From Eukaryota sp. TZLM1-RC (Eukaryota > Metamonada: BaSk clade), in contig JAUPSS010000004.1 in the NCBI GenBank assembly GCA_040285825.1, positions 6,455,658-6,519,657 on the forward strand: a DNA stretch of 64,000 nucleotides. The letters are read 5' to 3'. The notes below the pieces were generated by a model. The model did no database searches, had not been told where the DNA came from, and saw only the letters and a list, made by a program, of their open reading frames with translations. Below, piece after piece: positions 30,742 through 41,157 of the stretch (its first letter is position 1; each line of letters starts with the position of its first letter). The position numbers and the translations under genes are program-made.

Positions 30742-32223
30742 GTAATTATTGTGGCCCCCAAGAGTAATCCAAGCCTAGTTGCTCCAATTCTTCGCAATGC
30801 TGACCGCACTTCCTGTGCTCGCTTTGCCGAAGAATTGCGTGACTTTGCTATCCGTATGTTTCTGTCCCGTCCCGCCTCTTCAACTAATGCTCAGCTTTCC
30901 CGACACAGCTCTCGTTCCTCTCGCCGCTCTGCTCGCCGCAATGAACCCGTCGAAGTAGCTCAGCCCGCCGAAGAATTCAATCCCGTCGAAGCAGACCATG
31001 AAGAAGACGAAAATCCTGAAGAAGTTCAATACAATCTCTATGATTCTATTGACGAAGCTCATGAACCTGAATTTCTTGACCTGTTCTCTGAAGATGATGA
31101 GAACCCTGAAAACTTGTATAAGCTTGTGGATGCTCATAACTCTGTTGCTGATGCTAAAGCCCTGATGTTACAATACATCCCAAGATGTATCGCCCCTGAA
31201 GTTCTCGATACATTGCTGATTATTCACCATATTTCCTCAAGGAAACCCAAGAAGATTCTCGATTATATCCTGTCCTGTACTAAGATAGAGGATACAGCTC
31301 AAGCCTACAAGCTGTATGATTGTGTTACCCTGAACCTGAACTGCCGAGATGCTGAAGAGGCCATTTCGAAGTGTTCCCGTGATTTTATGAAAGTCACCCA
31401 GAAGACCCCAACTCTGCAGAGCAATAGCCAAGCTCTGACCCGTAAATTCCTGAATGGAATCCGTCCTGAACCTTTAAAAAGGTTATTGAAGTCTGAAGCA
31501 GAAGACTTCCTTATCTCCTCTATCCCTGAAATCCTTAAGCGATTAACTGACCTCTTGCCTGAATATCATAGACCTTATTCCAAACATTACCAGCTATTTG
31601 AAGATAGACTAGCAAACAAGTACTCTGGAAACCCTAATCGAAGAATTAATAACCAAAGGTCCCGAAGAACTCCTAATAGGAAATACGTAACTCCAAATCA
31701 AGAGCCACGAAGCATTAGAAGTAATGCTTCCCGATCTACTCAACCACAAGCCCGAACAGATCGCTCCAACAAATCTCCCCACTCTGAGACCATTTGTAAC
31801 TATTGCAAGAAACCCGGACACGTAGTCCGCGATTGCCCTGACCCTAACTGCAAATTGAGCCAAGTGAACAAGAAGAAACTTTATAAGAATCCAAGGAACC
31901 CTACTCACTCTAGAACTCATTCTACCCGTAATAAGACCCAATCAAATTCTATCGTCGAATCCATTAAGGAAGGATTAAAGGAAGACTACGCAATCGACGA
32001 AACTTATTATTCTCGTACAGTAACCTACTCCAGCTCTTCTGACATTGAAGATTTAGCTTATAACGTATCATTAAACCCTCTTTTAATTAACTCCGATAGC
32101 TACTCTGAAGACACTTCAAACTCTCCTAGCCCTAATACCTTTCTCTCCGACTTCAATTGCTATGATCTGGACGATGTGTTTGAAAATCTAGATTTTGCAC
32201 TTTTAATGAAAAGACTGGACTGA
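30718..32223 (+). CDS. Gag-like protein, array unit 1
   Basis: 501 codons, the longest Gag in the array because it keeps seven residues (CSRDFMK) missing from units 2-4. The N-terminal part is acidic with an Arg/Ser-rich patch (SRHSSRSSRRSARR). A helical capsid-like region spans about 150-300. A basic region is followed by the zinc knuckle CNYCKKPGHVVRDC (C-x2-C-x4-H-x4-C) near residue 357, then a Ser/Asp-rich tail ending ALLMKRLD. It would package RNA into particles in an autonomous element. The first eight codons come from the LTR. Confidence 0.85.
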   Translation: MHPFVDPTVIIVAPKSNPSLVAPILRNADRTSCARFAEELRDFAIRMFLSRPASSTNAQLSRHSSRSSRRSARRNEPVEVAQPAEEFNPVEADHEEDENPEEVQYNLYDSIDEAHEPEFLDLFSEDDENPENLYKLVDAHNSVADAKALMLQYIPRCIAPEVLDTLLIIHHISSRKPKKILDYILSCTKIEDTAQAYKLYDCVTLNLNCRDAEEAISKCSRDFMKVTQKTPTLQSNSQALTRKFLNGIRPEPLKRLLKSEAEDFLISSIPEILKRLTDLLPEYHRPYSKHYQLFEDRLANKYSGNPNRRINNQRSRRTPNRKYVTPNQEPRSIRSNASRSTQPQARTDRSNKSPHSETICNYCKKPGHVVRDCPDPNCKLSQVNKKKLYKNPRNPTHSRTHSTRNKTQSNSIVESIKEGLKEDYAIDETYYSRTVTYSSSSDIEDLAYNVSLNPLLINSDSYSEDTSNSPSPNTFLSDFNCYDLDDVFENLDFALLMKRLD

Positions 32224-32261
32224 AGCTAACCCCATCGAAGAAGATCCTGATCCCACGCTCA

Positions 32262-33542
32262 ATGGTCCCAGAGATTCTGAACCACATCCATGGTTCCACC
32301 GAAGCCGGACATCCATCTCTCTCTAACTCCTGGAAGTCCCTTAAGAAGTCCGATTTTTACTGGCCCACTATGAAAGCAGACCTAGAACTCCATGTTCGAA
32401 GTTGCATTCCCTGCCACAAGAACGCTGATGTCCCCAAGGCCCAGATCTCCGCCTCTGGATCACTGTCTCGTTCCCACAGACCTTTCGAGTATCTGCACTG
32501 TGATACTATTGGTCCTTTCCAACCCGATTCTCGACAAAACAAATATGTACTTCATTTTGTCGATGCTTTCACCAAATTCAGCATTCTTGCCCCAGTGCCC
32601 GATATCAAAGCCATCACTGTAGCTGATTCGATCCTAACCCACGTTTACGCAATATTTGGAGCGCCAAAATCAATTCACTCAGATAATGGTACTGAGTTCT
32701 GCAACGCTGTCTTCGCCTCGTTATGTCAACTCTTAAACATAACCCATACCACCTCCATTCCATACTTTCACCAATCCAACGGTTTGGTTGAAAGACAACT
32801 CCGTGTCCTCCTCCAGAATCTAAGAAAGATTCTTCTGGACTTTGCCGATTACGAAAAATGGTCCGATTACTTCCCGTTCTGCCAAATGATAGCAAATAGC
32901 AATCACCGGAAATCTCTCAACGCAAGTCCTTATGAACTCATGTCTGGCTCTGATGTATCTCCCCGTTTGTTACCGGTAGATATACTGAAAGCTCTGGAAC
33001 CCAGACCAGATCAACCCGACGTGCCAGATTACCTAACGTATCTCTCTCACTTATCTTCTGAAATTATAAACAAATGGAAATCTGTCCCAGTTAACTTCCC
33101 ATCCGAATCCGAATTTCCTGAGCCGAAGTTTGTCCCTCAACTGGGTTCCCGCGTCTTCGTTCTGCGAGAAAGTCCCAACAAATTACATGGACATTTTGTT
33201 GGTCCCTACATCGTCAAACAAAACCTAACTCGTAGCTCCCTCCTAGTCGAAAACCCTATTACTAGTTATCAGATCAAAACCTCTATTCATCTGATCAAAC
33301 CTTGCTTGTCTTCCCTGCCAGACCATATTCTCAACGCCTATGTAGCCGCCGATGCTGGCGAACTCCTCATAGATGCCATTCTGGATGTCACTGACGGAAA
33401 AGCTTTAATTTTTTGGTCTGATGGAACCCAAACTACTCAACCTGAGCACACTGTGAAGAATACTGTAGCCTATCAAAGGTTCAAGAAGATGATGATTTTG
33501 GACAAACCCAGAAGAAGAGGAAAAAGAAGAAAGAAGAGGTAG
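32262..33542 (+). CDS. Integrase, array unit 1
   Basis: 426 codons. HHCC zinc finger (HIHGSTEAGH ... CIPC), then the DDE core with Asp in HCDTIGPF, Asp in HSDNGTEF and Glu in GLVER spaced D-x35-E. Next comes a GPY/F module (HFVGPYIV), then a C-terminal chromodomain-like stretch (LIDAILDVTDGKALIFWSDG). The frame is -1 relative to Gag and is open back to 32184, reading KKILIPRS before the Met. KILIP is the usual gypsy integrase start, so this is a deletion product rather than a new ORF. Unit 1 has Tyr and Leu where units 2-4 have His in PHFHQ and RQHR, suggesting unit 1 is the less functional copy. Confidence 0.88.
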   Translation: MVPEILNHIHGSTEAGHPSLSNSWKSLKKSDFYWPTMKADLELHVRSCIPCHKNADVPKAQISASGSLSRSHRPFEYLHCDTIGPFQPDSRQNKYVLHFVDAFTKFSILAPVPDIKAITVADSILTHVYAIFGAPKSIHSDNGTEFCNAVFASLCQLLNITHTTSIPYFHQSNGLVERQLRVLLQNLRKILLDFADYEKWSDYFPFCQMIANSNHRKSLNASPYELMSGSDVSPRLLPVDILKALEPRPDQPDVPDYLTYLSHLSSEIINKWKSVPVNFPSESEFPEPKFVPQLGSRVFVLRESPNKLHGHFVGPYIVKQNLTRSSLLVENPITSYQIKTSIHLIKPCLSSLPDHILNAYVAADAGELLIDAILDVTDGKALIFWSDGTQTTQPEHTVKNTVAYQRFKKMMILDKPRRRGKRRKKR

Positions 33543-33728
33543 TGTAGGCTTATGCCAATATAGGTTATAGTTTATTATTGTTTATTAGTAGTTACAGTAC
33601 CACGTGATGCCACGTCATCACTTATTTATCTAGACTCTTGTTCAAATTTTGCTGATTATTCACACCCGCTGTAAGAAACACCCTGTTTCCTAGTTTATTA
33701 CCTGATGCATCCCTTTGTTGACCCAACA
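33543..33728 (+). repeat. LTR 2 of the array
   Basis: 186 bp, shared between units 1 and 2, preceded by the purine tract GAAAAAGAAGAAAGAAGAGG plus the integrase TAG stop. Confidence 0.9.
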
Positions 33729-35189
33729 GTAATTATTGTGGCCCCCAAGAGTAATCCAAGCCTAGTTGCTCCAATTCTTCGCAATGCTGACCGCACTTCC
33801 TGTGCTCGCTTTGCCGAAGAATTGCGTGACTTTGCTATCCGTATGTTTCTGTCCCGTCCCGCCTCTTCAACTAATGCTCAGCTTTCCCGACACAGCTCTC
33901 GTTCCTCTTGCCGCTCTGCTCGCCGCAATGAACCCGTCGAAGTAGCTCAGCCCGCCGAAGAATTCAATCCCGTCGAAGCAGACCATGAAGAAGAAGAAAA
34001 TCCTGAAGAAGTTCAATACAATCTCTATGATTCTATTGACGAAGCTCATGAACCTGAATCTCTTGACCTGTTCTCTGAAGATAATGAGAACCCTGAAAAC
34101 TTGTATAAGCTTGTGGATGCTCATAACTCTGTTGCTAATGCTGAAGCCCTGATGTTACAATACATCCCAAGATGTATGGCCCCTGAAGTTCTCGATACAT
34201 TGCTGATTATTCACCATATTTCCTCAAGGAAACCCAAGAAGATTCTCGATTATATCCTGTCCTGTACTAAGATAGAGGAAACAGCTCAAGCCTACAAGCT
34301 GTATGATTGTGTTACCCTGAACCTGAACTGCCGAGATGCTGAAGAGGCCATTTCAAAAGTCACCCAGAAGACCCCAACTCTGCAGAGCAATAGCCAAGCT
34401 CTGACCCGTAAATTCCTGAATGGAATCCGTCCTGAACCTTTAAAAAGGTTATTGAAGTCTGAAGCAGAAGACTTCCTTATCTCCTCTATCCCTGAAATCC
34501 TTAAGCGATTAACTGACCTCTTGCCTGAATATCATAGACCTTATTCCAAACATTACCAGCTATTTGAAGATAGACTAGCAAACAAGTACTCTGGAAACCC
34601 TAATCGAAGAATTAATAACCAAAGGTCCCGAAGAACTCCTAATAGGAGATACGTAACTCCAAATCAAGAACCACGAAGCATTAGAAGTAATGCTTCCCGA
34701 TCTACTCAACCACAAGCCCGAACAGATCGCTCCAACAAATCTCCCCACTTTGAGACCATTTGTAACTATTGCAAGAAACCCGGACACGTAGTCCGCGATT
34801 GCCCTGACCCTAACTGCAAATTGAGCCAAGTGAACAAGAAGAAACTTTATAAGAATCCAAGGAACCCTACTCACTCTAGAACTCATTCTACCCGTAATAA
34901 GACCCAATCAAATTCTATCGTCGAATCCATTAAGGAAGGATTAAAGGAAGACTACTCAATCGACGAAACTTATTATTCTCGTACTGTAACCTACTCCAGC
35001 TCTTCTGACACTGAAGATTTAGCTTATAACGTATCATTAAACCCTCTTTCAATAAACTCCCATAGCTACTCTGAAGACACTTTAAACTCTCCTAGCCCTA
35101 ATACCTTTCTCTCGGACTTCAATTGCTATGATCTGGACGATGTGTTTGAAAATCTAGATTTTGCACTTTTAATGAAAAGACTGGACTGA
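33705..35189 (+). CDS. Gag-like protein, array unit 2
   Basis: 494 codons, intact. It lacks the 21-bp segment present in unit 1 and has Cys for Arg in the Arg/Ser patch (RSSCRSARR). The CCHC knuckle is intact. With the adjacent integrase, this is the only unit of the 494-residue form that is open in both genes. Confidence 0.85.
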   Translation: MHPFVDPTVIIVAPKSNPSLVAPILRNADRTSCARFAEELRDFAIRMFLSRPASSTNAQLSRHSSRSSCRSARRNEPVEVAQPAEEFNPVEADHEEEENPEEVQYNLYDSIDEAHEPESLDLFSEDNENPENLYKLVDAHNSVANAEALMLQYIPRCMAPEVLDTLLIIHHISSRKPKKILDYILSCTKIEETAQAYKLYDCVTLNLNCRDAEEAISKVTQKTPTLQSNSQALTRKFLNGIRPEPLKRLLKSEAEDFLISSIPEILKRLTDLLPEYHRPYSKHYQLFEDRLANKYSGNPNRRINNQRSRRTPNRRYVTPNQEPRSIRSNASRSTQPQARTDRSNKSPHFETICNYCKKPGHVVRDCPDPNCKLSQVNKKKLYKNPRNPTHSRTHSTRNKTQSNSIVESIKEGLKEDYSIDETYYSRTVTYSSSSDTEDLAYNVSLNPLSINSHSYSEDTLNSPSPNTFLSDFNCYDLDDVFENLDFALLMKRLD

Positions 35190-35227
35190 AGCTAACCCCA
35201 TCGAAGAAGATCCTGATCCCACGCTCA

Positions 35228-36508
35228 ATGGTCCCAGAGATTCTGAACCACATCCATGGTTCCACCGAAGCCGGACATCCATCTCTCTCTAATTCCTGGA
35301 AGTCCCTTAAGAAGTCCGATTTTTACTGGCCCACTATGAAAGCAGACCTTGAACTCCATGTTCGAAGTTGCATTCCCTGCCACAAGAACGCTGATGTCCC
35401 CAAGGCCCAGATCTCCGCCTCTGGATCACTGTCTCGTTCCCACAGACCTTTCGAGTATCTGCACTGTGATACTATTGGTCCTTTCCAACCCGATTCTCGA
35501 CAAAACAAATATGTACTTCATTTTGTCGATGCTTTCACCAAATTCAGCATTCTTGCCCCAGTGCCCGATATCAAAGCCATCACTGTAGCTGATTCGATCC
35601 TAACCCACGTTTACGCAATATTTGGAGCGCCAAAATCAATTCACTCAGATAATGGTACTGAGTTCTGCAACGCTGTCTTCGCCTCGTTATGTCAACTCTT
35701 AAACATAACCCATACCACCTCCATTCCACACTTTCACCAATCCAACGGTTTGGTTGAAAGACAACACCGTGTCCTCCTCCAGAATCTAAGAAAGATTCTT
35801 CTGGACTTTGCCGATTACGAAAAATGGTCCGATTACTTCCCGTTCTGCCAAATGATAGCAATTAGCAATCACCGGAAATCTCTCAACGCAAGTCCTTATG
35901 AACTCATGTCTGGCTCTGATGTATCTCCCCGTTTGTTACCGGTAGATATACTGAAAGCTCTGGAACCCAGACCAGATCAACCCGACGTGCCAGATTACCT
36001 AACGTATCTCTCTAACTTATCTTCTGAAATTAAAAACAAATGGAAATCTGTCCCAGTTAACTCCCCATCCGAATCCGAATTTCCTGAGCCGAAGTTTGTC
36101 CCTCAACCTGGTTCCCGCGTCTTCGTTCTGCGAGAAAGTCCCAACAAATTACATGGACATTTTGTTGGTCCCTACATCGTCAAACAAAACCTAACTCGTA
36201 GCTCCCTCCTAGTCGAAAACCCTATTACTAGTTATCAGATCAAAACCTCTATTCATCTGATCAAACCTTGCTTGTCTTCCCTGCCAGACCATATTCTCAA
36301 CGCCTATGTAGCCGCCGATGCTGGCGAACTCCTCATAGATGCCATTCTGGATGTCACTGACGGAAAAGCTTTAATTTTTTGGTCTGATGGAACCCAAACT
36401 ACTCAACCTGAGCACACTGTGAAGAATACTGTAGCCTATCAAAGGTTCAAGAAGATGATGATTTTGGACAAACCCAGAAGAAGAGGAAAAAGAAGAGAGA
36501 AGAGGTAG
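35228..36508 (+). CDS. Integrase, array unit 2
   Basis: 426 codons with all zinc-finger and DDE residues present, and His at the PHFHQ and RQHR positions. The protein sequence is identical to the integrases of units 3 and 4, so units 2-4 arose very recently or are kept alike by conversion. Confidence 0.88.
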   Translation: MVPEILNHIHGSTEAGHPSLSNSWKSLKKSDFYWPTMKADLELHVRSCIPCHKNADVPKAQISASGSLSRSHRPFEYLHCDTIGPFQPDSRQNKYVLHFVDAFTKFSILAPVPDIKAITVADSILTHVYAIFGAPKSIHSDNGTEFCNAVFASLCQLLNITHTTSIPHFHQSNGLVERQHRVLLQNLRKILLDFADYEKWSDYFPFCQMIAISNHRKSLNASPYELMSGSDVSPRLLPVDILKALEPRPDQPDVPDYLTYLSNLSSEIKNKWKSVPVNSPSESEFPEPKFVPQPGSRVFVLRESPNKLHGHFVGPYIVKQNLTRSSLLVENPITSYQIKTSIHLIKPCLSSLPDHILNAYVAADAGELLIDAILDVTDGKALIFWSDGTQTTQPEHTVKNTVAYQRFKKMMILDKPRRRGKRREKR

Positions 36509-36694
36509 TGTAGGCTTATGCCAATATAGGTTATAGTTTATTATTGTTTATTAGTAGTTACAGTACCACGTGATGCCACGTCATCACTTATTTATCTAGA
36601 CTCTTGTTCAAATTCTGCTGATTATTCACACCCGCTGTAAGAAACACCCTGTTTCCTAGTTTATTACCTGATGCATCCCTTTGTTGACCCAACA
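36509..36694 (+). repeat. LTR 3 of the array
   Basis: 186 bp. It carries CTGCTGATT where LTRs 1 and 2 have TTGCTGATT. LTRs 4 and 5 share this change, which helps order the duplications. Confidence 0.9.
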
Positions 36695-38155
36695 GTAATT
36701 ATTGTGGCCCCCAAGAGTAATCCAAGCCTAGTTGCTCCAATTCTTCGCAATGCTGACCGCACTTCCTGTGCTCGCTTTGCCGAAGAATTGCGTGACTTTG
36801 CTATCCGTATGTTTCTGTCCCGTCCCGCCTCTTCAACTAATGCTCAGCTTTCCCGACACAGCTCTCGTTCCTCTTGCCGCTCTGCTCGCCGCAATGAACC
36901 CGTCGAAGTAGCTCAGCCCGCCGAAGAATTCAATCCCGTCGAAGCAGACCATGAAGAAGAAGAAAAATCCTGAAGAAGTTCAATACAATCTCTATGATTC
37001 TATTGACGAAGCTCATGAACCTGAATCTCTTGACCTGTTCTCTGAAGATAATGAGAACCCTGAAAACTTGTATAAGCTTGTGGATGCTCATAACTCTGTT
37101 GCTAATGCTGAAGCCCTGATGTTACAATACATCCCAAGATGTATGGCCCTGAAGTTCTCGATACATTGCTGATTATTCACCATATTTCCTCAAGGAAACC
37201 CAAGAAGATTCTCGATTATATCCTGTCCTGTACTAAGATAGAGGAAACAGCTCAAGCCTACAAGCTGTATGATTGTGTTACCCTGAACCTGAACTGCCGA
37301 GATGCTGAAGAGGCCATTTCAAAAGTCACCCAGAAGACCCCAACTCTGCAGAGCAATAGCCAAGCTCTGACCCGTAAATTCCTGAATGGAATCCGTCCTG
37401 AACCTTTAAAAAGGTTATTGAAGTCTGAAGCAGAAGACTTCCTTATCTCCTCTATCCCTGAAATCCTTAAGCGATTAACTGACCTCTTGCCTGAATATCA
37501 TAGACCTTATTCCAAACATTACCAGCTATTTGAAGATAGACTAGCAAACAAGTACTCTGGAAACCCTAATCGAAGAATTAATAACCAAAGGTCCCGAAGA
37601 ACTCCTAATAGGAGATACGTAACTCCAAATCAAGAACCACGAAGCATTAGAAGTAATGCTTCCCGATCTACTCAACCACAAGCCCGAACAGATCGCTCCA
37701 ACAAATCTCCCCACTTTGAGACCATTTGTAACTATTGCAAGAAACCCGGACACGTAGTCCGCGATTGCCCTGACCCTAACTGCAAATTGAGCCAAGTGAA
37801 CAAGAAGAAACTTTATAAGAATCCAAGGAACCCTACTCACTCTAGAACTCATTCTACCCGTAATAAGACCCAATCAAATTCTATCGTCGAATCCATTAAG
37901 GAAGGATTAAAGGAAGACTACTCAATCGACGAAACTTATTATTCTCGTACTGTAACCTACTCCAGCTCTTCTGACACTGAAGATTTAGCTTATAACGTAT
38001 CATTAAACCCTCTTTCAATAAACTCCCATAGCTACTCTGAAGACACTTTAAACTCTCCTAGCCCTAATACCTTTCTCTCGGACTTCAATTGCTATGATCT
38101 GGACGATGTGTTTGAAAATCTAGATTTTGCACTTTTAATGAAAAGACTGGACTGA
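36671..38155 (+). pseudogene. Gag-like protein, array unit 3, frameshifted
   Basis: Same sequence as unit 2 except for an extra A in a run at 36963-36967 (five instead of four) and one missing C at 37147-37149 (three instead of four). Between the two changes the reading frame is shifted; afterwards it returns. Both are one-base homopolymer differences and could be consensus errors. The CCHC knuckle lies in the restored part. Confidence 0.8.
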
Positions 38156-38193
38156 AGCTAACCCCATCGAAGAAGATCCTGATCCCACGCTCA

Positions 38194-39474
38194 ATGGTCC
38201 CAGAGATTCTGAACCACATCCATGGTTCCACCGAAGCCGGACATCCATCTCTCTCTAATTCCTGGAAGTCCCTTAAGAAGTCCGATTTTTACTGGCCCAC
38301 TATGAAAGCAGACCTTGAACTCCATGTTCGAAGTTGCATTCCCTGCCACAAGAACGCTGATGTCCCCAAGGCCCAGATCTCCGCCTCTGGATCACTGTCT
38401 CGTTCCCACAGACCTTTCGAGTATCTGCACTGTGATACTATTGGTCCTTTCCAACCCGATTCTCGACAAAACAAATATGTACTTCATTTTGTCGATGCTT
38501 TCACCAAATTCAGCATTCTTGCCCCAGTGCCCGATATCAAAGCCATCACTGTAGCTGATTCGATCCTAACCCACGTTTACGCAATATTTGGAGCGCCAAA
38601 ATCAATTCACTCAGATAATGGTACTGAGTTCTGCAACGCTGTCTTCGCCTCGTTATGTCAACTCTTAAACATAACCCATACCACCTCCATTCCACACTTT
38701 CACCAATCCAACGGTTTGGTTGAAAGACAACACCGTGTCCTCCTCCAGAATCTAAGAAAGATTCTTCTGGACTTTGCCGATTACGAAAAATGGTCCGATT
38801 ACTTCCCGTTCTGCCAAATGATAGCAATTAGCAATCACCGGAAATCTCTCAACGCAAGTCCTTATGAACTCATGTCTGGCTCTGATGTATCTCCCCGTTT
38901 GTTACCGGTAGATATACTGAAAGCTCTGGAACCCAGACCAGATCAACCCGACGTGCCAGATTACCTAACGTATCTCTCTAACTTATCTTCTGAAATTAAA
39001 AACAAATGGAAATCTGTCCCAGTTAACTCCCCATCCGAATCCGAATTTCCTGAGCCGAAGTTTGTCCCTCAACCTGGTTCCCGCGTCTTCGTTCTGCGAG
39101 AAAGTCCCAACAAATTACATGGACATTTTGTTGGTCCCTACATCGTCAAACAAAACCTAACTCGTAGCTCCCTCCTAGTCGAAAACCCTATTACTAGTTA
39201 TCAGATCAAAACCTCTATTCATCTGATCAAACCTTGCTTGTCTTCCCTGCCAGACCATATTCTCAACGCCTATGTAGCCGCCGATGCTGGCGAACTCCTC
39301 ATAGATGCCATTCTGGATGTCACTGACGGAAAAGCTTTAATTTTTTGGTCTGATGGAACCCAAACTACTCAACCTGAGCACACTGTGAAGAATACTGTAG
39401 CCTATCAAAGGTTCAAGAAGATGATGATTTTGGACAAACCCAGAAGAAGAGGAAAAAGAAGAGAGAAGAGGTAG
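38194..39474 (+). CDS. Integrase, array unit 3
   Basis: Intact 426-codon integrase, identical in protein to units 2 and 4, although the Gag gene before it is frameshifted. Confidence 0.88.
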   Translation: MVPEILNHIHGSTEAGHPSLSNSWKSLKKSDFYWPTMKADLELHVRSCIPCHKNADVPKAQISASGSLSRSHRPFEYLHCDTIGPFQPDSRQNKYVLHFVDAFTKFSILAPVPDIKAITVADSILTHVYAIFGAPKSIHSDNGTEFCNAVFASLCQLLNITHTTSIPHFHQSNGLVERQHRVLLQNLRKILLDFADYEKWSDYFPFCQMIAISNHRKSLNASPYELMSGSDVSPRLLPVDILKALEPRPDQPDVPDYLTYLSNLSSEIKNKWKSVPVNSPSESEFPEPKFVPQPGSRVFVLRESPNKLHGHFVGPYIVKQNLTRSSLLVENPITSYQIKTSIHLIKPCLSSLPDHILNAYVAADAGELLIDAILDVTDGKALIFWSDGTQTTQPEHTVKNTVAYQRFKKMMILDKPRRRGKRREKR

Positions 39475-39660
39475 TGTAGGCTTATGCCAATATAGGTTAT
39501 AGTTTATTATTGTTTATTAGTAGTTACAGTACCACGTGATGCCACGTCATCACTTATTTATCTAGACTCTTGTTCAAATTCTGCTGATTATTCACACCCG
39601 CTGTAATAAACACCCTGTTTCCTAGTTTATTACCTGATGCATCCCTTTGTTGACCCAACA
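39475..39660 (+). repeat. LTR 4 of the array
   Basis: 186 bp. It has CTGTAATAAACACC where LTRs 1-3 have CTGTAAGAAACACC; LTR 5 shares this change. Confidence 0.9.
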
Positions 39661-41119
39661 GTAATTATTGTGGCCCCCAAGAGTAATCCAAGCCTAGTTG
39701 CTCCAATTCTTCGCAATGCTGACCGCACTTCCTGTGCTCGCTTTGCCGAAGAATTGCGTGACTTTGCTATCCGTATGTTTCTGTCCCGTCCCGCCTCTTC
39801 AACTAATGCTCAGCTTTCCCGACACAGCTCTCGTTCCTCTTGCCGCTCTGCTCGCCGCAATGAACCCGTCGAAGTAGCTCAGCCCGCCGAAGAATTCAAT
39901 CCCGTCGAAGCAGACCATGAAGAAGAAGAAAATCCTGAAGAAGTTCAATACAATCTCTATGATTCTATTGACGAAGCTCATGAACCTGAATCTCTTGACC
40001 TGTTCTCTGAAGATAATGAGAACCCTGAAAACTTGTATAAGCTTGTGGATGCTCATAACTCTGTTGCTAATGCTGAAGCCCTGATGTTACAATACATCCC
40101 AAGATGTATGGCCCTGAAGTTCTCGATACATTGCTGATTATTCACCATATTTCCTCAAGGAAACCCAAGAAGATTCTCGATTATATCCTGTCCTGTACTA
40201 AGATAGAGGAAACAGCTCAAGCCTACAAGCTGTATGATTGTGTTACCCTGAACCTGAACTGCCGAGATGCTGAAGAGGCCATTTCAAAAGTCACCCAGAA
40301 GACCCCAACTCTGCAGAGCAATAGCCAAGCTCTGACCCGTAAATTCCTGAATGGAATCCGTCCTGAACCTTTAAAAGGTTATTGAAGTCTGAAGCAGAAG
40401 ACTTCCTTATCTCCTCTATCCCTGAAATCCTTAAGCGATTAACTGACCTCTTGCCTGAATATCATAGACCTTATTCCAAACATTACCAGCTATTTGAAGA
40501 TAGACTAGCAAACAAGTACTCTGGAAACCCTAATCGAAGAATTAATAACCAAAGGTCCCGAAGAACTCCTAATAGGAGATACGTAACTCCAAATCAAGAG
40601 CCACGAAGCATTAGAAGTAATGCTTCCCGATCTACTCAACCACAAGCCCGAACAGATCGCTCCAACAAATCTCCCCACTTTGAGACCATTTGTAACTATT
40701 GCAAGAAACCCGGACACGTAGTCCGCGATTGCCCTGACCCTAACTGCAAATTGAGCCAAGTGAACAAGAAGAAACTTTATAAGAATCCAAGGAACCCTAC
40801 TCACTCTAGAACTCATTCTACCCGTAATAAGACCCAATCAAATTCTATCGTCGAATCCATTAAGGAAGGATTAAAGGAAGACTACTCAATCGACGAAACT
40901 TATTATTCTCGTACTGTAACCTACTCCAGCTCTTCTGACACTGAAGATTTAGCTTATAACGTATCATTAAACCCTCTTTCAATAAACTCCCATAGCTACT
41001 CTGAAGACACTTTAAACTCTCCTAGCCCTAATACCTTTCTCTCGGACTTCAATTGCTATGATCTGGACGATGTGTTTGAAAATCTAGATTTTGCACTTTT
41101 AATGAAAAGACTGGACTGA
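39637..41119 (+). pseudogene. Gag-like protein, array unit 4, frameshifted
   Basis: Shares with unit 3 the missing C (40112-40114) and additionally has four As instead of five at 40373-40376, which splits the frame into three ORFs. It lacks unit 3's extra A. The shared C deletion indicates unit 3 and 4 derive from each other, or a repeated consensus error. Confidence 0.8.
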
Positions 41120-41157
41120 AGCTAACCCCATCGAAGAAGATCCTGATCCCACGCTCA

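Noticed and set aside
32290-32900. Minus-strand ORFs repeated in every array unit (MFCRESGWKG, MLSFGRTGSN)
   Set aside because: They are shadows of the integrase and Gag genes; the plus strand carries all catalytic and zinc-binding residues.
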